Notes under the pieces: model-generated
Seen by the model: only the letters and a program-made list of their open reading frames with translations
What the model was told of the DNA's origin: nothing
The model's database searches: none
Position numbers and translations under genes: made by a program
In this document: positions 12,481-23,095 of the stretch, one piece after another
How positions within the stretch are numbered: position 1 is the first letter of the stretch
Layout of the letters: the number at the start of each line of letters is the position of its first letter
Assembly (NCBI GenBank): GCA_030765065.1
Contig: CM060975.1
Coordinates: 195,095,507 to 195,159,506, forward strand
From: Deroplatys truncata
Lineage: Eukaryota; Arthropoda; Insecta; Mantodea; Mantidae
DNA: 64,000 bases
Direction: 5' to 3'

Positions 12481-13026
12481 CAGACGGAGGGGCCTCACAA
12501 CAAGAGTACAGCACAGGCCATTGTGGGTCCTTTGTGCTTCCAACGTGACTTAAGGGATGAAGGGGAGACCCAAAGGGCGACCAGATCCGGACGACTATGT
12601 GCGCTAGCAAGGACGGGACAGGATATCACTCCTGAGGCGGCTGGCCCTGCCTTAGCCACCCACAACATGCGGTTTCCGGGATTAGAACCAGACACTCTCA
12701 ACTAGAAAGGGGACCCAGGAGTTCCGCCAAACGCCAGGAAGAAATCTTTCCATAGCGCAAATTCTAACGTCCTGCTGCAACGCACCAACCGCCGTGTCTG
12801 GTCCTACAATCCTAAAACAGATGAGGTGAAATAGATGAAGTAATAGGGACAGGAAATTGTGGACAGGCAGTTCATGTAGAAGGGGAACCGCCCAACATTC
12901 ACTACTGAAACGGAGAAACCACGGAAAAAAAAAAAAAAAAAAAAAAAACGTGGTCAGAGTGAGCGGCCCGATTGGATCTCCCGAATGCGAGCTTCACATG
13001 TTACCCCGGAACCATCTCACTATGTA
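12481..13026 (-). repeat. SINE family S1, full-length
   Basis: Minus-strand S1 copy. The tRNA-like head lies at the right end (about 12960-13026). Reading the minus strand, it gives an A-box-like GGTTCCGGGGTAAC and a B-box-like region ending before CCGCTCACTCTGACC. The GC-rich body runs leftward to about 12481. An internal A-run of 24 bases (12925-12948 on the plus strand) interrupts the copy. Short open frames on both strands over the body are incidental. Confidence 0.8.
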
Positions 13027-13196
13027 AATAAGTGGCGACTAAAGCCTCGGCATAGTCTATCCTAGATTAGTGGTCGATTCAGCTGCACTTAGGTTATCAA
13101 ATTTGTTAAAATTTGCTGTTATTACTTTTAATTCTTTTTCTGTGACCTTTAAGTACTTTTTGAGTTATGCTATACTATGTAATACTTATATACTAT

Positions 13197-13710
13197 TGTA
13201 GCATCAGGCATAAGTTCCCGGCCTTGCTCTAAGGATAAATAAGTTGTCTCACTTCTTCAGCACTCCAGCTGGCGTGATATTGCGACCGCGTGCACGCGAA
13301 GCTACCTGCGGGTCACCGGTAAGCGTATCTCGATCGCGCCGGTACCTAGGTGGGACCTTCGACCGGCTGTCAAAACAATAGCCACTGTATACCGCTTACC
13401 TGTTCCAGCACATCCTTTCGGCATATTCTAGTAGCCTCTCTTTCTAGAACCTTCGGCTTTGTATACGAGGCTTATATAAGGGACTCTTGCCCGGAATGGA
13501 GTTCAGTGGTTAAGAAGTTACGAAGTGAAAAGTAGACACTGCCAGTTGTGAATTGTGACTCAACAGTTCAGTTTTGACTTCTGATTCGACGAATCAGTTG
13601 TATTGTGTTCCGAGTGTGTGCTAAAACTGACTCAGGTGTAACGTTTGTGCTAGGCTGAGTGCCTAAGTAATAAATAGTGAGTTTCGCAGTAGCTGGTGTT
13701 ATATTTAACA
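13197..13710 (+). repeat. Candidate LTR or GC-rich promoter block
   Basis: A GC-rich block in AT-rich surroundings. It begins TGTAGCATCAGG, has TATATAAG at 13473-13480, an initiator TCAGT at 13503-13507 and AATAAA at 13669-13674. The 165-bp spacing between start site and poly(A) signal suits an LTR R region. I could not find matching target duplications, so the ends are uncertain. A true gene promoter with an unannotated first exon is the alternative. Confidence 0.35.
13473..13507 (+). promoter_or_regulatory. TATA box plus initiator
   Basis: TATATAAG followed 30 bp later by GTTCAGTGG. Spacing and initiator match arthropod core promoters. Predicted start is near 13505. Confidence 0.45.
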
Positions 13711-13934
13711 AATATCAATTAGCTTACACTGATCACTTCTTGCCTGTGGTAAGCGGAACGCTTAAATATAAAAACAATGGACATTCACTCGCCAGCTGTC
13801 TTTATTGTATGGGTGTTAATGCAATAGACGTTTACACTTCCAGAATATTCTTGTATATAGAAAATTCCCATCCAAGTTTTGTAACGATAGTTTCTATAGT
13901 GGTCCAATAGCTTGGGAAGTGCATACTCTATCTC
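13711..13934. other. Short unassigned stretch
   Basis: No supported feature. A 77-codon frame (13677-13910) begins inside the preceding promoter block and has no motif. Confidence 0.5.
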
Positions 13935-14200
13935 TCCCAAAAAATTTTTATTGGAAATAAACATTTTGAAGTCCCAAGAACTAAAAAATGGCCCTTTTAG
14001 GAAATGGTCCGTGTGATTTTGTAAGCAGTGTAAATAATATGACTCAAAAACGAGTAGGATGATTACCTACTCGGACATCCCCAGCCCAAACAATCCTTTG
14101 CATGGAAAACTTTACCGTATTTTTTCCCCACAAAAATTTCCTCACAAATTTGGATTAAAATATATTGTTTAGAAACCATAAAGGGACAGGCAAAAATTCA
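13935..14200 (+). repeat. Family H fragment, very old
   Basis: Landmarks of the family H left half can be followed: a 'ggtccgtgtg' block, then 'atgactcaaaaacga', then 'ttggattaaaatat'. Divergence is much higher than in other copies and neither end is preserved. It indicates that the family has been active for a long time. Confidence 0.5.
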
Positions 14201-14399
14201 CTCATTAAATGTAGGGCATATTAAAATTGTAATAATTTGCATCAGGTAAAATTTTTCGTAATATTAACCGTTTCCAAATTGTTCACTTTTATATTTTTAA
14301 GCTTTCCCAGGATGAACTGTGATGCGCCATATATGAAACATATTTAGCGATTCTTCTTTCTTTCGGCACATGGACTCAATATCAAAATCTGTCTTGATG

Positions 14400-14795
14400 C
14401 CCCTTTACTACGAATTTCCTGTCCATCATTACTTTTCATCTGTTTAGGGGTTGAAGGACAGGTGACGACGATTGGTGCCTTGCAGCAGGACGGTGGAATT
14501 TGCGCTTTATAAAACATTTCTCCCTGGCGTCAGGTGGACCTGCTGGGGCCTCCTTCCTGGACCTGGGGGCATGGATTAGACAGGGCTAGCCAGCGAGCAC
14601 CAGGACTGACTCCATATGGAATCGTCAAGGATTCCGTCGTTGCCAGCGCACTTAATCGTTCGGATCTGGTCGTCCTTCGGTCTCCCCCTCATCCCTTTTC
14701 CCCAGGGGTCACGTTAGAAGCAAAAAGGGCCCTGTGTTGCCTACTTGCAGTGCTCAAGTTACTGGAGGCCCCTGCCTCGGTCTACTCCTAACTCC
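14400..14795 (+). repeat. SINE family S1 body, 5'-truncated
   Basis: The GC-rich body shares S1 landmarks: catctgtttagg before a 'gaaggacaggtgacg' block, ttctccctggcgtcag, gatctggtcgtccttcggt, and ggtcacgttagaagcaaa. The tRNA-like head is absent. The 85-codon plus-strand frame at 14534-14791 follows the GC-rich body and is not a gene. Confidence 0.75.
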
Positions 14796-15453
14796 GCTCA
14801 AATAGGTTAGGCGCCCATTATTCCATTTGTTACAGTTCAAATCCCTAGAATAGGTTTGTTTAATTGCTGCGGACAGCAATTGTTCTCCTGAAGCCGACAC
14901 GCTTCAGCTAAACAAGTGAAAACTGTCGGTTGCATACACGGTACGCTCCATTAATATTTCTGGCGGATATAACAGTATAGTTTTTGGATATGTCATTGTT
15001 CAAGTGGCGTAACGTGTCTTACATCATGGCATTATCCACAGTAACGCTTCTAACAAGAAGTAACTTTCACAGTAGAATATTAGCGTTCTGTGGTTACGAT
15101 ATGCTTAGTGAAACCGTGTCATAACAACCGGATATTAGGGAGTTAGAAGGGAGTTAACTACTGTTTGTATACCTCATATCCTCCCGGAAGCTACTGCGAA
15201 CAAAAAAGAATACTGTTTATAATAGCAAGCTTATCTTGCTGAAGGGATTGGCTGACACACGTGCAACCCTTGACAGGATATTAAGCAATCAAGTTACGTA
15301 TTGTATATCCGGCGATAGAACAATAAAAACTCTACTGTTATTGACCCTTCTCACTGTCTTCCCATTATGTTATCAAATTTATAGATATAACGATCCACAT
15401 CAAGTAGTTAACAGGAAGTAACTCGGTATTTCATATCAATTCCAAGAATTTTT
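14796..15453. other. Unassigned intergenic stretch
   Basis: No coding or repeat signal beyond the T-tract at the end, which flanks the next family H copy. Confidence 0.5.
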
Positions 15454-16276
15454 ACTTTCTCTACCACGTACATAATAGGTAGAGAAGGTATTGCATTCCA
15501 CCCAAAAATTCGATACCGAGATTAAACCTGAAATATAGCTTTTGAAGCATCCTGAATCCAAAAGAAAGCATCTTTAGAAAAAGGTCCGTGTGTCTGTGCG
15601 TCTATGAGCAGCATAACTCAAAGGTCGGATAAGTACCAAACTTGGTATTTAAATTCGGAATCTCTCAAGCATGCAACAGAAGATTTCCAAGAAAATCTCC
15701 CAGCTCACCTACCATTTACATGGAACATTTTTGGAATATTTTAATTTCCTAAAAAATGGCTAACAAATTTGATTAAAATAGCGTATATTAAAGACATTTA
15801 CATGACAAACAAAACGCATATCTTGAATTATCTGGGAATAGCCTGTGAAATCCTCTTTATTCGAAAGGAATTTTGTGTAATCTTGTATAACTGGTAAACG
15901 TTAGGCGATAGACGAAAACGTGCTACACAAAAAAGTATGTTTTTTGTGGTATAAGCCATTTCTGAAATATCCGTTATTAATGGTTCGAATCGTTCATTTC
16001 TTGGTAATTCTTTAAAGTCCTTTCAACATTCAATTGTTTCCAGCAATTACATGGAAACAGTATGGAATATTAAAACCAGCGTATAGCGTCCTGTTTTTAA
16101 ACATTGACTGTCGCTGTTCCCTTTGTATCTATAACGAAATCTGTAATGCAGTTATTTTTGCAAAGGTTTATTTGGATTATTAATAGATATAAAAATAAGC
16201 TTTAATAGGAATAGCTTGTATACTCACTAATAAACGACACAGAGTAGAGAAAGTCATGTGAATGTATCACATCAGA
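15454..16276 (+). repeat. Family H copy, subfamily A, joined to an S2 SINE
   Basis: Complete copy from ACTTTCTCTACC to CATCAGA. The left hairpin (CTCTACC/GGTAGAG), the right motif GTAGAGAAAGT and the perfect hairpin TGTGA-ATGTA-TCACA are all intact. The left flank is TTTTT and the right TTTTG. Only 8 bp later an S2 SINE tail begins, an arrangement repeated at 29.9 kb. Confidence 0.93.
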
Positions 16277-16284
16277 TTTTGTTA

Positions 16285-16795
16285 TCTCTAATTTACGTCG
16301 CTTTAACTACGTGGTCATACCCTGACGGGCCTTTTTTAGATACCTTGTAGATCGGTGTGGCGGAAGTTAGCCTTCTAGGTCTCATCCCTGTGCCATACTA
16401 TCTTGCTTCATCACGTGTCCAAAGAGTCATGTGTACAACAACTGTACCTTTGCTTCTATGTCGAGCAGATGACAGTCTTGACACGTGTCCGCAGAGGCAT
16501 GTGCATAGCAACTCTACCTCTAAATGTGCCGGGCAGATGGCATTAAGAATGTGGTCCAGTCTACTTATCCAGTCTGTGGATAAATGGCAGAGTATTCACT
16601 ATTACCAGCTATTTTCCATTTTACTATTGCTTTACACAAAGTTGAAACTTTGACATAGTATTAAATATCCAATCCGGTATTTACCTTGGCGACTAAGGGA
16701 AACAGATTAGTCATCCTACGGAATTAAACCGGGGCCTCCCAAATGCTGGCCACAGGCGTTGCCTCCTGTGCCTCCCGCTCGGTTCCCAAGAATTG
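16285..16795 (-). repeat. SINE family S2
   Basis: About 510 bp on the minus strand. The right end holds a tRNA-like head (about 16715-16795); on the minus strand it includes GGAGGCCCCGG followed by a B-box relic. The same unit, split by another element, is at 29.9-31.4 kb. The middle contains two diverged copies of a roughly 65-bp segment starting CACGTGTCC (about 16416 and 16481). A 98-codon plus-strand frame here is incidental. Confidence 0.75.
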
Positions 16796-17366
16796 CCTGA
16801 TATTCTTTCATCCGAATTGCTGAGAATCTAAATCTCTGTGATAAGCAGCTGCCACTGGCTGTATTTGTAGGTTTCAGTATGTACTGACGTATTTTTAAAA
16901 CTTCTGCATTCTGCCATTGAACTTCACATGCAACAATTTAGTAGGTTTTATAGAATCTTAATCTTAATGATGATGTTTTTCACCATCTCAAACAATTTCC
17001 ATAGCCCATTTGAACCACGGATCTTACCATATGAGCTATCATAGCAACATGCCAGCACAACACTACATTCTCTCCGGTAAATCATAGATGTCCTCAAATT
17101 CATTTTCAAATAACAATCCAATTGTAATTTACAATCTCGTAAGTAGTTCTAAGTCCCGGGCTTCGTAGTTAACTATTAGATCAATCAATGTTAATCAATT
17201 TTCTTTCAGACATGCCTTGTGTAGACTAAAGTTTGAAAGGTAGCACCAGTCTGAAAAATGCAGCGCCATAGCCGGATTCTTCGCTCTACCGTGCCGCTAC
17301 ACTAATCATCTAAGCTACCATTGCAGCATGTGCTTCCGTAGAACATCTCGGCGGATGTTGAATATA
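16796..17366. other. Unassigned stretch with weak tRNA-like traces
   Basis: A B-box-like stretch (minus strand GTGGTTCAAATGG, about 17007-17019) and a similar trace near 17265-17330 suggest very old SINE heads, but neither has a convincing partner A box and body. Nothing else is seen. Confidence 0.4.
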
Positions 17367-18607
17367 CGAGGGGCACTATTTATATTTCGAGCCTTGGCAA
17401 CCCTGAATGTTGTAGGTGCCATCTGACGTTTCCAACGGAAAGTTTGACATTTTTGACCATAATCTACTTCAAACATTTTGTCAATAGAAAGTCATTTGTT
17501 TTGTTTACACTAACTTGAAAATTGTGTCAATAAAAACATGGAATTAACTCGTGCAAATGTTCGTGCAATGATTTATTACGTGGATTATCAAGACAAGAGT
17601 GCATCGACCAACTAACTTCCACATTTGGCGACGAAACTCCATCCTATGCCACTGTGAAACGCTGATATAACGAATTTAATCCTGGTCGCCGTTCGCTCAA
17701 TGATGAAGTTCGGAAGGACGTCCAAAATCAGTTGTTGTGCCAGAAAACATTGATGCTGTGCAAAAACTAATAATGAAAGATCGTCATGACACATATTGTG
17801 AGATTGAGGCAACCCTAGGCATTAGTTCCACCAGCATATATAAAATATTGCATGATTATTTAGCCGTGAAAAAGATTTGCTCTCACATAATTTGACTCCA
17901 TTGGTGTACAAAAATGCTCAAGAAATACAATGGCGGTGCCTCAAACGACGTGTATAAGATTGTAAAAATGACGAATCATGGATCTATGCGTATGAGCCGG
18001 AACGTAAACAGCAGTCGACGGTATGGGTGTTTCAAGATGAAGCAAATTCAACAAAAGTTGTTCGCACTCGAAGCACTTCGAAGCAAATGGTCGCCTGCTT
18101 TTTTCAGCAAAACTGGCCATGTGGCAATAGTGCCTTTAGAGTAACGTAAAACGGTCAGTGCCGAATGGTACACAACCATTTGTTTGCCGGAAGTCTTCGT
18201 GAAGTAAGGAAAACCAACAAGAACCGTAGGATCGTTCTTCATTAAGACAATGCGAGCGCACACACATCTCGTCTAACAGAGTATTTGAAGGCTCAAAAAT
18301 TCGAATTGATGGGTCATCCGCCATACAGTCCTGATTTGGCAACCAATGACTTCTTTTTGTTCCCGAACATCAAGAATAAATTGCGTGGACAACTATTTTC
18401 GTTGGCAGAATAAGCCGTTGATGCCTTCAAAAACCATGTTTTGGAGGTGTCTCAAGAAGACTGGAATAAATGCTTTGACAAATGGTTCAAACGGATGCAA
18501 AAGTGTATTGATCATAAAGGAGAATATTTTGAAAAACAATAAAGCTGTTTTCAATTAGAAATTACTTTGTTTTAATTATTAGGCTCAAAATATAAATAGT
18601 GCCCTCG
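17367..18607 (+). mobile_element. mariner element with intact inverted ends
   Basis: Complete 1241-bp Tc1/mariner-type transposon. The ends CGAGGGGCACTATTTATATT and its inverse (with a few mismatches over about 28 bp) abut TA on both sides (17365-17366 and 18608-18609), the expected target duplication. It encodes one transposase of mariner type, now broken. Intact ends mean it could still be mobilised if a source of transposase existed, but nothing here shows that it is. Confidence 0.95.
17538..18542 (+). pseudogene. mariner transposase, disabled
   Basis: Transposases of this family cut and paste the element using a DD34D triad. The start ATG at 17538 gives MELTRANVRAMIYY, typical of the N-terminal helix-turn-helix domain. 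The first catalytic Asp is in NDESWIY (about 17970). The second follows an in-frame TAA at 18243-18245 (DNASAH, 18246). The third is in SPDLATNDFF (18348). By hand count the second and third are one residue closer than the canonical 34. The end reads CIDHKGEYFEKQ, then TAA at 18540-18542, the usual mariner C-terminus. Frame changes in the first 300 bp and the internal stop make it non-functional. Length (about 335 codons) is close to the family norm of about 345. Confidence 0.92.
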
Positions 18608-18609
18608 TA

Positions 18610-19324
18610 TTAGCCAATGTGCTATTGGAGACACACAGGTAGCAACCCCACCATAAAAGCTTTTCCTGCGTCGAAGTGGTTTTTCAACCAGGGGAGATCT
18701 AACCAAACCTATACAACGCCAAGATATAACCAAACTATTCATAATACGCTGGCCAAAAGCTGAATAAATTTAAACTATTCAGAGAAATCTAAGGGGCAAA
18801 ACAAGAAAAGATACACTTAACCCATTTTATGAAGTACTGGAATTCCCTCTATTATCATATAGAAGTGAAAATTGGGCCAATAGAAACTCTCAAGAGGAGC
18901 GTCCGAAATGCAATTTATTATGCGTATATCAGGATATACACGAAAGGGTCGTATGACTAATAGAGCTCTATGTATATAAATTAAAAGATTAAAAACATTA
19001 TTGGCAGTGGTTCTAATATATAAGAAAGAATAGATGATAATAGGAATACCAAACAAGCATTTCAATACAAACCAGAAAGTTGACGTTCAATGGGATGACC
19101 AAGAGCCAGATGGAATAAGTCTTGACAGCGAAAAGACTTTGTAATCTAACCTTGCAGTTTATTGTCTTATGTTTTCTTATTAATGTATCTAAAAAGAAAG
19201 CAATTTTCTTTATATGTGTGATCAGGTTAGCCTCGAGCCACAACAAACCTTTACCTAAGGAGTAAAGCATTACATAATTTCTGTTCGGTTTTGGTACTTA
19301 TTAAATCAAGATTTCTGTAGTGTT

Positions 19325-19325
<1 letters not shown>
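18610..19325. other. Unassigned intergenic stretch
   Basis: No recognised repeat or gene. Two minus-strand frames of 82-85 codons (18817-19270) are hydrophobic, AT-biased and overlap each other in different frames, so I regard them as chance. Confidence 0.45.

Positions 19326-19373
<48 letters not shown>
19326..19373. repeat. (AAT)n microsatellite
   Basis: About 16 near-perfect units of AAT. Confidence 0.97.
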
Positions 19374-19915
19374 GCAAAATCCAAAGAACTGCAGTCAAAT
19401 TTAACCCCGTCAGCCAGTACACCGGTTATTTTACTTGGATCCTCCCCAACCTTTACCACAGGCACATTTGATTGCAGTCGCGACGTTTGGTTTTGAATGG
19501 ATGATCAGTCTATTTCGTTTCGCTTAAACGTTCGTGGCTATTATAATCACTTCGGTGATGGTGCCGAAGAAAGGGATATAAAAGTTGGTTTAAGAATTAA
19601 ATGAAGTGCGGCATATGCAGCACAATAATTCCAACAATAAAAGGTTAAGCGCCCATCTTATAAGATTATGTACTCATATGCATTAAACCTAAGACTTAAT
19701 ATATTTACAATTTTACAAATTCATTCTCCTCTCATGTGTATCTGTGTATCATTGGATGCAGACACGTTTCTGAGTATCTCTTGATTTGTATGCTTGAAAG
19801 TGAATCTGAATAATACAGCAGAATTCATGAGCTATGTTAGTGCTCGTGAAATGATATACAAACATAGCCATGGTCATTCGAAAGCTTCACGGAAACACGA
19901 GGTGAAAATGAAATT
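19374..19915. other. Unassigned intergenic stretch
   Basis: No supported feature. The 147-codon plus-strand frame that starts at 19794 continues into the S3 SINE (to 20237). Most of its length is SINE body and tRNA-like head, so it is not a gene. Confidence 0.5.
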
Positions 19916-20207
19916 GAGTTATATTTATGGACGCTTTTTAACAGCTATGGTTCATAGCATTCCATTCTATTTTGGGCGTGAAAGACCGAAAATTTTGCTC
20001 AGAGGCCTCTTTATCAGGCTTGAGGTTCTTTTACGTACCGTAAATCTACGACACGGGACCACCGGCTTTACTTCCCTTCCGAAGGAAGCCATGCTAAGGA
20101 TTTTTACGCCCGAAAAAATACATCGCCCTCCGTCGGGTTTGAACCCGCGATCTCAGGAACTAGAGGTTTACATGGTACCCCTAAACCACGGAAGACGACG
20201 AAGCCAC
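19916..20207 (-). repeat. SINE family S3, full-length with tRNA-like head
   Basis: Minus-strand SINE of about 290 bp. The head at the right end contains, on the minus strand, an A-box-like GGTTTAGGGGTACC and a B box GGGTTCAAACCCG (plus-strand 20135-20148). Both elements of a Pol III promoter are therefore well preserved. The body toward 19916 matches the truncated copy at 5110-5312. A GA microsatellite follows. Confidence 0.85.
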
Positions 20208-20209
20208 TA

Positions 20210-20234
20210 TGCAGAGAGAGAGAGAGAGAGAGGA
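20210..20234. repeat. (AG)n microsatellite
   Basis: Short run of about ten AG units directly outside the tRNA-like head of the S3 SINE. Confidence 0.9.
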
Positions 20235-20991
20235 TAGTACACTCATTCTCTCTTGCTAAGCACTGGCAAGTCACACGAATCAGCAAAGCTACTACGCAGC
20301 CTGCACTCACACGCCTTCATGTGTGCTTCCGATTCTAATAAAGGCTATAAAGTACTGAACAAAAGCAAAAACCTGTCATACTTTACTTAACGCTGTCGTT
20401 TGTTAAAAAACTTCCAGCAAAACTTATGCAGGTATATTCGATGTTAGCGTAGTAGACTTTATCTGTTTCATTACCTTCCAAATAAAGTTTCTTAAATTCC
20501 AAGAAAACAAGCCTTGGCACATTCAAAAAGGTATCCTTTGTTATTGCATATTCCTAAACACCTTTGGTGCATATGCGTCAGGAAAGATATATACAGCACT
20601 TCATACGTTGATATTAAACCCATTTGCACTTTTGGTTGAACACACCATTGTAAAAATTCATTTTCAAAAATGAATTTTATGAAGAACAAGTTTTTGATCA
20701 CGATTAAATGATGAAGTCTTAAGAGACTTGCATAAAATATCCTTTACTAATTTTAGATCCTAATATCAAACAAACTGTCATATGCAAAAGAATGCCACTT
20801 ATCACGCTGAATAATTCATGCTATACAAGATACTTGCTGTGATCAATACTACTACAAAAAGTCCATTTTTCGCTTAAAATAAAATTCAGAAAGTAAGATT
20901 ATTTTCTGAGGTAAGATAAATGATACAGCGTTAGCATTAATCACAACAAAAGCTAACTGACATTACCAAAAACTTCTGCTTACGCGAGGTT
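20235..20991. other. Unassigned intergenic stretch
   Basis: AT-rich sequence without repeat or coding signal that I recognise. A 69-codon minus-strand frame (20492-20701) has no motif. Confidence 0.5.
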
Positions 20992-21190
20992 GAAGTACGT
21001 ATTTAATTTCACCCAAAAATTCGATATCACAATTACACTAGAACTGAACATTTTTGTAGCTGGTTGGAATTAAAACGTGTCCGCGCGCTAGCTTTTGTGG
21101 CAATCATCTAGTTCTATGCGTCTGTGCAGCAGTTTCGTATAAAATGCAAAACTGCAGATTTAGGACTTAGTTATCCTTTCAAGAGCAACT
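20992..21190 (+). repeat. Possible family H fragment
   Basis: The block tttcacccaaaaattcgatat is an almost exact piece of the family H left part, and a weaker 'tgcgtctgtgcagcag' echo of the GT-rich zone follows at 21117. Beyond 21190 the similarity is lost. Neither terminus is preserved. Confidence 0.45.
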
Positions 21191-22091
21191 AAATTTCTAC
21201 AAAACAATGACAGTACTATTTTTACTTTACAGTTACAATGAGAGATTTTAATAAGATTCGGTCTTCGGAAATTAAGTCAAAGGATGTACCTTAAGGGACT
21301 CTGGGACTGAATTATTTAGCTTCTTTGATTTTAAAGCTATTCGCTTGAAAATTGGCACACTGAAAGTGAGTAAATAAGAAAGTACTATGCTTAAGCTCGA
21401 AACTCTAGCTCAAATAGTTTCTGATATAAGACAATTATCTACATATTTTTAAATAGCGAAATAACGCAAATTTTTATAACTGCCCTGCGTATTCAAATTT
21501 GTAAAGGAGTGTGATAGTGACATTTAAAAATACTTTAGTACAGTGAAAATAAATGTATGGATTTTATTCAAGGTAAAGTTATCAGTTATAGAGAAATAAA
21601 TATTTGTTTTATGTGGTGTTAAAATTACCCTTTTTCATAACAAATTAAGTGTTTTGGAGCCATTGAATAAAGTAATCATAAAATATATCATCGAATCTTT
21701 AGATAGTTAATTTTACGTTATGTATGCAAATTCACATACAAATCAGAGCAAACATGAAATTTAAAGAATAATTTCATGCGCAAAAACGTAAAACTGAGAA
21801 AAAAACACACACACAGAAAGAGTGTAGTGAGGTTAAAAGGCAGAGTACGGGTGACTTAAACTTGTCGATGGGTTTTCAAAACTGAGGGATCGTTAAAAAT
21901 GTTTTGCTAAAATGCTTCACAAGTGTCTTTAGAATATTTATATGATATAATTAAAAAATGGAAAATTGTGTAAATCTCAGCCCCAGTGTCTCAGCCTCTT
22001 TGCATAAGTAACGCAACAATGCAAACCAAAAGGCAATAGAGAAGTTGAAAAACCGCATAAAAATGGCTCGACCAATGAAACCGGATTACGA
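21191..22091. other. Unassigned AT-rich stretch
   Basis: No coding frame over 60 codons of interest and no termini. A short AC run lies near 21806-21818. Confidence 0.5.
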
Positions 22092-22758
22092 GAGCTGATC
22101 AACGAAGACAGACTGATTTTTTCCAGGTGTTTATTACTCATTTCAATGTTTACATGATCTTTTTCAAAGTAATCCCCCTACTTCAACGCACTTCAACGTC
22201 TCTGTCTGCCAGTCCTCGAACACATGGTACAAACCAATCTTGCTTGGTCCTTGAGAATCGCCTCAGTTTTCTTGGCCACTGGTTCAGTGTTTTCAATTCG
22301 AATGTCCCGGAGCTTTATCTTAAATGATGGGAATAAAACAACTCGCAGCATGCAAGATCGGGGCTATAAGGCGGATGGTACACGGGTAATGTTCCATTTA
22401 GCCAAAAACTGCAGGACTTAATTTGCAACGTGAGGCCACGGGTTGTCCGATGAAGTTCGGATCATTTCCTTGCAATATGCTTCCTCAGTTTAGTCATTAC
22501 TGATGTGTAGTATGCTGATGTAACAGTAATGTGAGGTGGAACTGCATACTAGTCAATCATTCTTTTACAGTCAATGTGGTATACGAATTTTAAGCAGGGT
22601 CCACAAAACAGAGCATTATCACCAACCTACAATACGAGAGTGCTGCCACCTATGGGCATTATACGTAAACCCCACTTTTTCAAATATCCATAGTACAGAC
22701 AGAAAACTATAAAGGAAGCTACAGGAAAAAATCAGTCTCAATCTTTGTTTATCAGCCC
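22092..22758 (-). mobile_element. Internally deleted mariner-type element
   Basis: About 667 bp with inverted ends: GAGCTGATCAACGAAGACAG on the left and its approximate inverse on the right, sharing the core GACTGATTTTTTCC. Read on the minus strand it keeps untranslated leader and the C-terminal half of a transposase: DNPWPHVAN around the second catalytic Asp (about 22444), then HPPYSPDLA (near 22365), where the third acidic position is Glu. A tail like KWGDYFEKDHVNIE follows in another frame. The N-terminal DNA-binding half is gone, so this is a non-autonomous deletion derivative. Flanking TA is not clear. Confidence 0.8.
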
Positions 22759-22809
22759 TGAAATTCCCTTTCTCCACCACCCCAAACAACGCTTTATGTA
22801 AAGTAGCTC

Positions 22810-22864
<55 letters not shown>

Positions 22865-22884
22865 TAATAATAATAATTAATAAA
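22810..22884. repeat. (AAT)n microsatellite
   Basis: About 24 AAT units, with small imperfections (attaat) at the right end. It lies immediately upstream of a tRNA-like SINE head. Confidence 0.96.
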
Positions 22885-22889
22885 ATATC

Positions 22890-23095
22890 ATAGCCCAATC
22901 TGACCTATTGTGTAGGTAGTGTGTCTGCCTCATGTTCCGGAGGTTCCGAGTTCACATACCGATTGATTTGCGTTACCTGGGTTTTCCTTCATGCTCAGAA
23001 GACCTCTAAGTTCTGTGGACTCTGAGTTCATTTGAGCATAATTTTATCAGTTCTTGTATGAATAATTTGTAGAATCTATGTAAATAAGTGGGTAA
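22890..23095 (+). repeat. SINE family S4
   Basis: A tRNA-like head (22893-22965) has a box-A-like GTGTAGGTAGTGTGTCTGCC and a box-B-like GAGTTCACATACC at the correct spacing. An unrelated body of about 130 bp follows. Only this copy is in the window, so the 3' end is a guess. A true tRNA is unlikely because the stems do not close well. Confidence 0.6.

Noticed and set aside
15454-16276. Family H as a simple terminal-inverted-repeat DNA transposon
   Set aside because: The inverse of the left end is not at the right end; 22 or so conserved bases including a hairpin lie outside it in every copy.
15454-16276. Family H as a canonical Helitron
   Set aside because: No TC start or CTRR end, and the flanks suggest a gained 5-bp tract. 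A Helentron-type origin is kept as a hypothesis only.
19794-20237. 147-codon plus-strand open frame, the longest in the window
   Set aside because: About two thirds of it lies over the S3 SINE body and the antisense of its tRNA-like head; the body recurs at 5.1 kb in another context, so the frame is incidental.
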